From positions 1-10,255 of the forward strand of contig JBGPJM010000184.1 in the NCBI GenBank assembly GCA_041485385.1: DNA of 10,255 nucleotides, in the 5' to 3' direction. Positions 7,079 through 10,255 of this stretch are shown piece after piece. A program made the position numbers and the translations under genes. Source of the stretch: JBGPJM01 sp041485385. GTDB lineage: Bacteria > Planctomycetota > Phycisphaerae > Phycisphaerales > UBA1924. How positions within the stretch are numbered: the stretch's first letter is position 1; each line of letters begins with the position of its first letter. The notes beneath the pieces are model-generated. The model saw nothing but the letters and a program-made list of their open reading frames with translations. It did not search any database and was not told the origin of the DNA.

Positions 7079-7635
7079 AAGACCCGGTGCAGGTGAGGTT
7101 CAGCGGCGCGGGCGGCCAGGGCCTGATCACGGCCGGGGTGATCCTGGCCGAGGCGGCCATGCTCGACGGCCGTAACGTGGTGCAGACCCAGACCTACGGC
7201 CCGGAGGCCCGCCTGGGCTCGAGCAAGTCGGAAGTGATCATCTCCAGCGGCACGATCGCCTACCCCGAGGTCACCGTGCCCGACGTGCTGCTCTGCATGT
7301 CGGCCGAGGCCGCGGGCAAATATGCGCCCAAGGTCGGGCCTCAGACCGTCGTGATCCTCGATTCGACCAACATCGGTCCGGAGATCGGCGGCGCCGGCCG
7401 CGTCGTGCGGCTCCCCATCACCGAAACCGCCGTGAACGTGGGCGGCAAGGTGGTGGCGAACACCGTCGCGCTGTGCGTCCTCAACAGCATCGTGCCGGTC
7501 GTGTCGAAGGAGAGCCTGGCCACAGCGATCGCCGCCCGAGTGCCGCCCAAGTTCCGCGAACTGAATCAGCTGGCCATCGCGGCGGGCGAGCGGCTGGCGA
7601 TGGAGTCCATGGCGGGAGAGGGCCTGCCGGTTTGA
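7075..7635 (+). CDS. korC: 2-oxoglutarate:ferredoxin oxidoreductase gamma subunit
   Basis: A 186-residue OFOR gamma subunit. The GTG at 7075 overlaps the korB stop (GTGA) and has AAGGAG (7063-7068) at 6-base spacing. The N-terminal FSGAGGQG motif (9-16) and the block QTQTYGPEARLGSSKSEV (37-54) define the family; most homologues I recall read ARGG where this protein has ARLG. PDVLLCMSAEA and the later AxTxALCVLNSIVP-like helix fit the gamma fold. In four-subunit OFORs this subunit packs on alpha/beta and contributes to the CoA site. It is the last gene of the operon. No + strand terminator with a T-run follows; the next hairpin belongs to the convergent tRNA. Confidence 0.9.
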   Translation: MKDPVQVRFSGAGGQGLITAGVILAEAAMLDGRNVVQTQTYGPEARLGSSKSEVIISSGTIAYPEVTVPDVLLCMSAEAAGKYAPKVGPQTVVILDSTNIGPEIGGAGRVVRLPITETAVNVGGKVVANTVALCVLNSIVPVVSKESLATAIAARVPPKFRELNQLAIAAGERLAMESMAGEGLPV

Positions 7636-7677
7636 AGCGCCCGCGCCGTGCCCCCCGCATTGCGGACCCCGAGGCCC

Positions 7678-7708
7678 AAAAACGAAAAGAGACGGGATTT
7701 GCCGTCTC
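7678..7708 (-). terminator. Rho-independent terminator of the tRNA-Lys transcript
   Basis: Read on the - strand, a 7-bp perfect stem GAGACGG/CCGTCTC (7702-7708 with 7689-7695) with a 6-base loop is followed by TTTT-CG-TTTTT (7688 down to 7678). It begins 10 bases beyond the tRNA 3' end. On the + strand the same hairpin is followed by AAATCG, so it is not a canonical terminator for korC. Confidence 0.8.
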
Positions 7709-7717
7709 AAATCGAAG

Positions 7718-7790
<73 letters not shown>

Positions 7791-7826
7791 AACACGACCG
7801 GGTGGTCCCGGTCCCAGGTCATCAGG

Positions 7827-7854
7827 AGTTTAGCACTTGACTCCGCCCCGTCTA
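7827..7854 (-). promoter_or_regulatory. Possible promoter for tRNA-Lys
   Basis: On the - strand TAGACG (7854-7849) and TAAACT (7832-7827) are separated by 16 bases. They sit where -35 and -10 elements would be for a transcript with a leader of about 30 bases before the tRNA at 7790. The match to the sigma-70 consensus is only partial, and planctomycete promoter rules are not well known to me. Confidence 0.3.
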
Positions 7855-7863
7855 CCCGGTGGT

Positions 7864-7877
7864 GATCCCCGGGGATC
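7864..7877. repeat. Perfect 14-bp palindrome GATCCCCGGGGATC
   Basis: A self-complementary 14-mer in the intergenic spacer, upstream of the tRNA promoter candidate. It could be an operator or a cruciform; no T-run follows on either strand, so a terminator is unlikely. In GC-rich DNA such a palindrome may also arise by chance. Confidence 0.6.
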
Positions 7878-7910
7878 CCTCCCCGGAATCAATGCCCCAG
7901 TGGCCCATCT

Positions 7911-7982
7911 TGACCCCCCGGGGGCGACCCCGGCGCCCGGCGCGCGCGAGCATGGCCGGAAACTCAAAGAACATGGGGGTCA
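7911..7982. repeat. Inverted repeat TGACCCCC / GGGGGTCA, possible remnant of a small palindromic element
   Basis: TGACCCCC at 7911-7918 and its exact complement GGGGGTCA at 7975-7982 bracket 56 bases that include CCCCCGGGGG (7915-7924) and a CGCGCGCG run. The right arm continues as a GGGGGTCAGTCC motif, which resembles by memory the GGGGTCAGTCCCC cores of REP elements mobilised by Y1 (RAYT) transposases. One copy in a window cannot prove this. Confidence 0.35.
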
Positions 7983-8047
7983 GTCCACCGAACGTCCCCA
8001 AAAACGCTCGAAAACGATGCCCTATTACCCGAATTTGGCGCGCAAGA

Positions 8048-8075
8048 TTGCTGGCGTCGCGGCATCGTGTAGGAT
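8048..8075 (+). promoter_or_regulatory. Candidate promoter of the beta-helix/dockerin gene
   Basis: TTGCTG (8048-8053) and TAGGAT (8070-8075) are spaced 16 bases apart, a fair sigma-70-like pair. Transcription from about 8082 would give a 48-base leader to the ATG at 8130. There is no experimental support in the sequence beyond motif and position. Confidence 0.4.
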
Positions 8076-8118
8076 CGATCGGCGGGGGAGAATGCGTTGG
8101 CCTATGGGGCCTGGGCGC

Positions 8119-8123
8119 AGGAG
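8119..8123 (+). promoter_or_regulatory. Ribosome-binding site that fixes the start of the beta-helix gene
   Basis: AGGAG six bases before the ATG at 8130. The alternative in-frame TTG at 8097, although preceded by GGGGGAG, would put eleven non-signal residues (AYGAWAQERD) in front of the secretion signal. The ATG at 8130 is therefore preferred. Confidence 0.7.
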
Positions 8124-8129
8124 CGAGAC

Positions 8130-9413
8130 ATGGCCAGGGACCCTCGAAAGTCACCGATGCGCGGCGTGCTCGGTGTGGCGATTCTGGGTGCGCTGACCTC
8201 GGGCAGGGTGTGGGCGCACGAGCATCACCACGTGCCCTCGGAATACCCGACAATTCAGGCGGCGATCGACGCCGCGGACGCGACCGACGCCATCGAGATC
8301 GCCCCCGGCGTCTACAGCGGCCCGGGGAATGTGGATATCGACACGCACGGCCTGATCCTGACCATCGAAGGGACCGGCGCCGGGCCGGGCGACGTCGTGA
8401 TCGACTGCGGCGGGAGCCCCGGCAACCCGCACCGGGCGTTCTTTTTCCATAATGGCGAATCGACGTCGACGATCGTGGGCCGCCTGACGATCCGGAACGG
8501 GTACGCATCCGCGGGCGGGGCCGTCGCCTGCGACGGCGCGGGGCCGCTGCTGGTGAACTGCATCATCGAGTCGTGCAGCGCCCAGACGGGGGGCGCGGTC
8601 TGGTGCGCCGGCGCAGAGGCAAGGATGGTCAACTGCCGTCTCTCGAACAACAGCGCCGACACGGGCGGCGCGGTGTACATCGCGTCGGGCTCGGCCTCCG
8701 TCTCCCGTTGCGCGATGGAGTTCAACCATGCCCAGGGCGATGGCGGCGCGATCGCGGTCGCCGGCGGCGTCGTGGCCATCGACGACTGCGCCATGCGGAA
8801 CAACATCGCCGCGGGGTCCGGGGCGGGTGTGGCCTGCCTGGGCGGCGATTCGGCGATCGTGAACTGCACGATGTTTGGCAACGCGGCGGCCGGATCGGGC
8901 GGCGGGGTGTGGCGGGGCGCGGGGTCGCTGGGTCTGGTGAACTGCATCGTGTGGGGGAACAGCGCCTCGTCGGCGGTCCAGGTGGGCGGCGCGCCGAGCG
9001 TGCGGTACTGCGACGTGGAGGGCGGGTTCGCGGGCGCGGGGAACATCGCGCTGGATCCGCTGTTCGTCGATGCGCTCTCGGGCGATCTCCGGGCGGCGCC
9101 CGCGTCGCCGTGCGTGGACCGCGGCGACAACACGGCGGTCGACGGTGTGCTCTTCCAGGATCTCGCCAACACCGGCCGGCTCTCCGACGGCGACGGCAAC
9201 GGGACGGTGATCGTTGACATGGGGGCGTACGAGTATCACCGGCCCTGCCCGGCCGATTGGAACGGGCAGAACGGGCTGAACAGCCAGGATTTCTTCGACT
9301 TCCTGACGGACTTCTTCGCCTCGCCGCCCCGGGCCGACTTCAACGGCGACGGCGTGAACAACTCGCAGGACTTCTTCGACTTCCTGGTGGCGTTCTTCGC
9401 GGGCTGCTCGTAG
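8130..9413 (+). CDS. Secreted right-handed parallel beta-helix protein with GC-type dockerin-like C-terminus
   Basis: A 427-residue predicted exported protein. A basic N-terminus (ARDPRKSPMR) is followed by the hydrophobic core GVLGVAILGAL and a likely signal-peptidase site after V-W-A at residue 29; the mature protein starts HEHHH. EYPTIQAAIDAA is the usual opening of pectin-lyase-like beta-helix proteins. Residues of about 120-310 contain short coils with recurring NC-x3-6-N-x-A-x-x-GGA-(V/I) motifs (NCIIESCSAQTGGA, NCRLSNNSADTGGA, DCAMRNNIAAGSGA, NCTMFGNAAAGSGG). DPLFVD and SPCVDRGDN close the helix, as in many bacterial beta-helix proteins. The tail from C373 to C426 holds two dockerin-like halves. 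No active-site residues of a polysaccharide lyase can be assigned, so a role as surface, adhesive or carbohydrate-binding protein is a guess. It appears to be transcribed alone. Confidence 0.85.
   Translation: MARDPRKSPMRGVLGVAILGALTSGRVWAHEHHHVPSEYPTIQAAIDAADATDAIEIAPGVYSGPGNVDIDTHGLILTIEGTGAGPGDVVIDCGGSPGNPHRAFFFHNGESTSTIVGRLTIRNGYASAGGAVACDGAGPLLVNCIIESCSAQTGGAVWCAGAEARMVNCRLSNNSADTGGAVYIASGSASVSRCAMEFNHAQGDGGAIAVAGGVVAIDDCAMRNNIAAGSGAGVACLGGDSAIVNCTMFGNAAAGSGGGVWRGAGSLGLVNCIVWGNSASSAVQVGGAPSVRYCDVEGGFAGAGNIALDPLFVDALSGDLRAAPASPCVDRGDNTAVDGVLFQDLANTGRLSDGDGNGTVIVDMGAYEYHRPCPADWNGQNGLNSQDFFDFLTDFFASPPRADFNGDGVNNSQDFFDFLVAFFAGCS
9246..9410 (+). repeat. Duplicated dockerin-like calcium-loop units
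   Basis: Two units 81 bases (27 codons) apart start with GAT at 9255 and GAC at 9336. Each has a D-x-N-x-x-x-x-x-N-S-Q-D loop followed by the near-identical helices FFDFLTDFFA and FFDFLVAFFA. Unit 2 (DFNGDGVNNSQD) keeps the canonical Asp at loop position 5; unit 1 (DWNGQNGLNSQD) has Gln there and may bind calcium more weakly. Cysteines at residues 373 and 426 flank the pair and could form a disulfide that clamps the two ends. Confidence 0.85.
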
Positions 9414-9468
9414 GTCCGGCCGGCGTGCGGGCGCCCGAGCGGCCCCTGCGCCGGTCGCCAAAGCCCAG

Positions 9469-9474
9469 TACGAT
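9469..9474 (+). promoter_or_regulatory. Possible -10 element giving a leaderless aconitase-family mRNA
   Basis: TACGAT ends 7 bases before the ATG at 9482, the distance from a -10 box to a transcription start. No Shine-Dalgarno is visible before that ATG, and the bases about 17 upstream (CTGCGC) match a -35 box poorly. A leaderless start is a reasonable reading but weakly supported. Confidence 0.3.
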
Positions 9475-9481
9475 ACCGGCG

Positions 9482-10255
9482 ATGGCGACGCAGACTGGGC
9501 AGACGCTGATCGAGAAGATCGCCACGCGCTATGCGGTGGGTCTTGCGCCGGGCGGGGCGGTGCATTCGGGCGATTTCATCACGATCCGCCCCAAGCACGT
9601 GATGACGCACGATAATACCGGGGCGGTGATGCCGAAGTTCCGGCAGATTGGCGCCACGAAGATCCGCGACCCGCGCCAACCGGTCTTCGCGATCGACCAC
9701 GACATCCAGAACCGCACGCCGGAGAACCTGGGGAAGTACGCGAAGATCGAGGCGTTCGCGCGCGAGCACGGGATCGACTTCTACCCCGCGGGCACGGGAA
9801 TCTCCCACCAGGTGATGGTGGAGCAGGGGTATGTGGTGCCCGGGGCGATGGTGGTGGGGAGCGATTCGCACTCGAATCTCTACGGCGCGGCGTGCTGCCT
9901 GGGGACGCCGGTGGTGCGGACCGACGCGGCGAGCATCTGGGCGACGGGCGTGACGTGGTGGCAGGCGCCGCCGGTGGCGAGGTGCGTGCTCACGGGTCGG
10001 CTGCGTCCGGGCGTAGTGGGGAAGGACGTGATCATCGCGCTGTGCGGGCTGTTCAACCACGACGAGGTGCTCAACCACGCCGTCGAGTTCGTCGGCGACG
10101 GGGTCGCGTGCCTGTCGATGGACCAGCGGATGTCGATCGCGAACATGACGACGGAATGGGGGGCCATGGCCGGCGTGTTCCCGTTCGACGAGATCCTCCG
10201 GGATTTCCTGTACTCACGCGCCGACTACTTCGCCGCCGGGAACCGGCCCGGGACG
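9482..10255 (+). CDS. Homoaconitase (Lys4-type) of the aconitase superfamily, N-terminal 258 residues (3' end outside window)
   Basis: The frame opens at ATG 9482 and runs off the right edge after 258 codons; the family is about 690 residues. Active-site and cluster-region motifs visible are HDN (43-45), IDHDIQN (71-77), GISHQ (106-110) and GSDSHSN (126-132). GTPVVRTDAASIWATG (141-156), VTWWQAPP, GKDVIIALCGLFNHD, VLNHAVEF and IANMTTEWGA follow. This string of blocks matches from memory yeast Lys4 homoaconitase far better than LeuC (TMDHNVPT-type), AcnA or AcnB. The predicted reaction is interconversion of homocitrate/homoaconitate and homoisocitrate through a [4Fe-4S] cluster, in the alpha-aminoadipate route from 2-oxoglutarate. 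The cysteine ligands lie beyond the window. The LeuD-like swivel domain, expected at the C-terminus, also cannot be checked. A broader-specificity aconitase or isopropylmalate isomerase role remains possible. No homocitrate synthase is in view. Confidence 0.82.
   Translation, partial: MATQTGQTLIEKIATRYAVGLAPGGAVHSGDFITIRPKHVMTHDNTGAVMPKFRQIGATKIRDPRQPVFAIDHDIQNRTPENLGKYAKIEAFAREHGIDFYPAGTGISHQVMVEQGYVVPGAMVVGSDSHSNLYGAACCLGTPVVRTDAASIWATGVTWWQAPPVARCVLTGRLRPGVVGKDVIIALCGLFNHDEVLNHAVEFVGDGVACLSMDQRMSIANMTTEWGAMAGVFPFDEILRDFLYSRADYFAAGNRPGT

Larger units (their letters stand above)
7791..8129. other. Noncoding spacer between divergent tRNA-Lys and beta-helix gene
   Basis: About 340 bases without a supportable gene. 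It holds a weak candidate tRNA promoter (- strand), a 14-bp palindrome at 7864-7877, a CCCCCGGGGG palindrome at 7915-7924, an inverted repeat at 7911-7982 and a candidate + strand promoter at 8048-8075. Short frames cross the region on both strands but show no family resemblance and no ribosome-binding site that fits. The part from about 7971 to 8060 has more A and T than the flanking genes. Confidence 0.6.

Noticed and set aside
7837..8508. Short frames on both strands in the tRNA/beta-helix spacer
   Set aside because: They are low-complexity or Arg-rich, lack ribosome-binding sites and show no protein motifs.
9419..9455. A hairpin after the beta-helix gene as a terminator
   Set aside because: The CCGGCG/CGCCGG arms (9420-9425, 9449-9454) have a 23-base loop and no T-run follows, so there is no support beyond GC content.
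8151..9461. A 436-codon - strand frame opposite the beta-helix gene
   Set aside because: The + strand has a signal peptide, beta-helix repeats, a dockerin tail and a ribosome-binding site; the - frame has only compositional openness.

Overview
The window is a GC-rich bacterial chromosome segment, most likely from a planctomycete of the class Phycisphaerae. That assignment rests mainly on the secreted beta-helix protein at 8130-9413, whose C-terminus is a Cys-flanked duplicated dockerin-like domain ('GC-type' dockerin), which I associate from memory with Phycisphaerae. GTG starts and 4-base stop/start overlaps are frequent.

Positions 1-7635 hold one tightly packed + strand operon of 2-oxoacid:ferredoxin oxidoreductase (OFOR) genes, cut by the left edge. 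In order: the 3' end of porA, porB, a GltD/DsrL-like flavoprotein ending in a 2x[4Fe-4S] ferredoxin domain, a second PreT/GltD-like flavoprotein ending in a KorD-like 2x[4Fe-4S] ferredoxin domain, then korA, korB and korC. Four of the six junctions are GTGA or ATGA overlaps. The layout suggests that each OFOR (pyruvate type and 2-oxoglutarate type) has its own NAD(P)H-linked flavoprotein carrying the ferredoxin domain that is usually a separate delta subunit. If so, 2-oxoacid oxidation, or its reversal, would be wired directly to NAD(P)(H). The second flavoprotein also carries an in-frame, diverged 21-residue tandem duplication of its NAD(P)H-binding motif.

Positions 7636-8129 are a boundary region. 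A tRNA-Lys(CTT) lies on the - strand with its own Rho-independent terminator and converges on korC. Upstream of it is about 340 bases of noncoding DNA with GC-rich palindromes and a TGACCCCC/GGGGGTCA inverted repeat, followed by a plausible promoter for the next gene.

Positions 8130-9413 encode the secreted right-handed beta-helix protein with the dockerin-like tail. Positions 9482-10255 hold the first 258 codons of an aconitase-superfamily enzyme. It closely resembles fungal Lys4-type homoaconitase rather than LeuC, AcnA or AcnB, and may start on a leaderless mRNA. It points to 2-oxoglutarate chain-extension chemistry (the alpha-aminoadipate route), but no other gene of that route is visible here.
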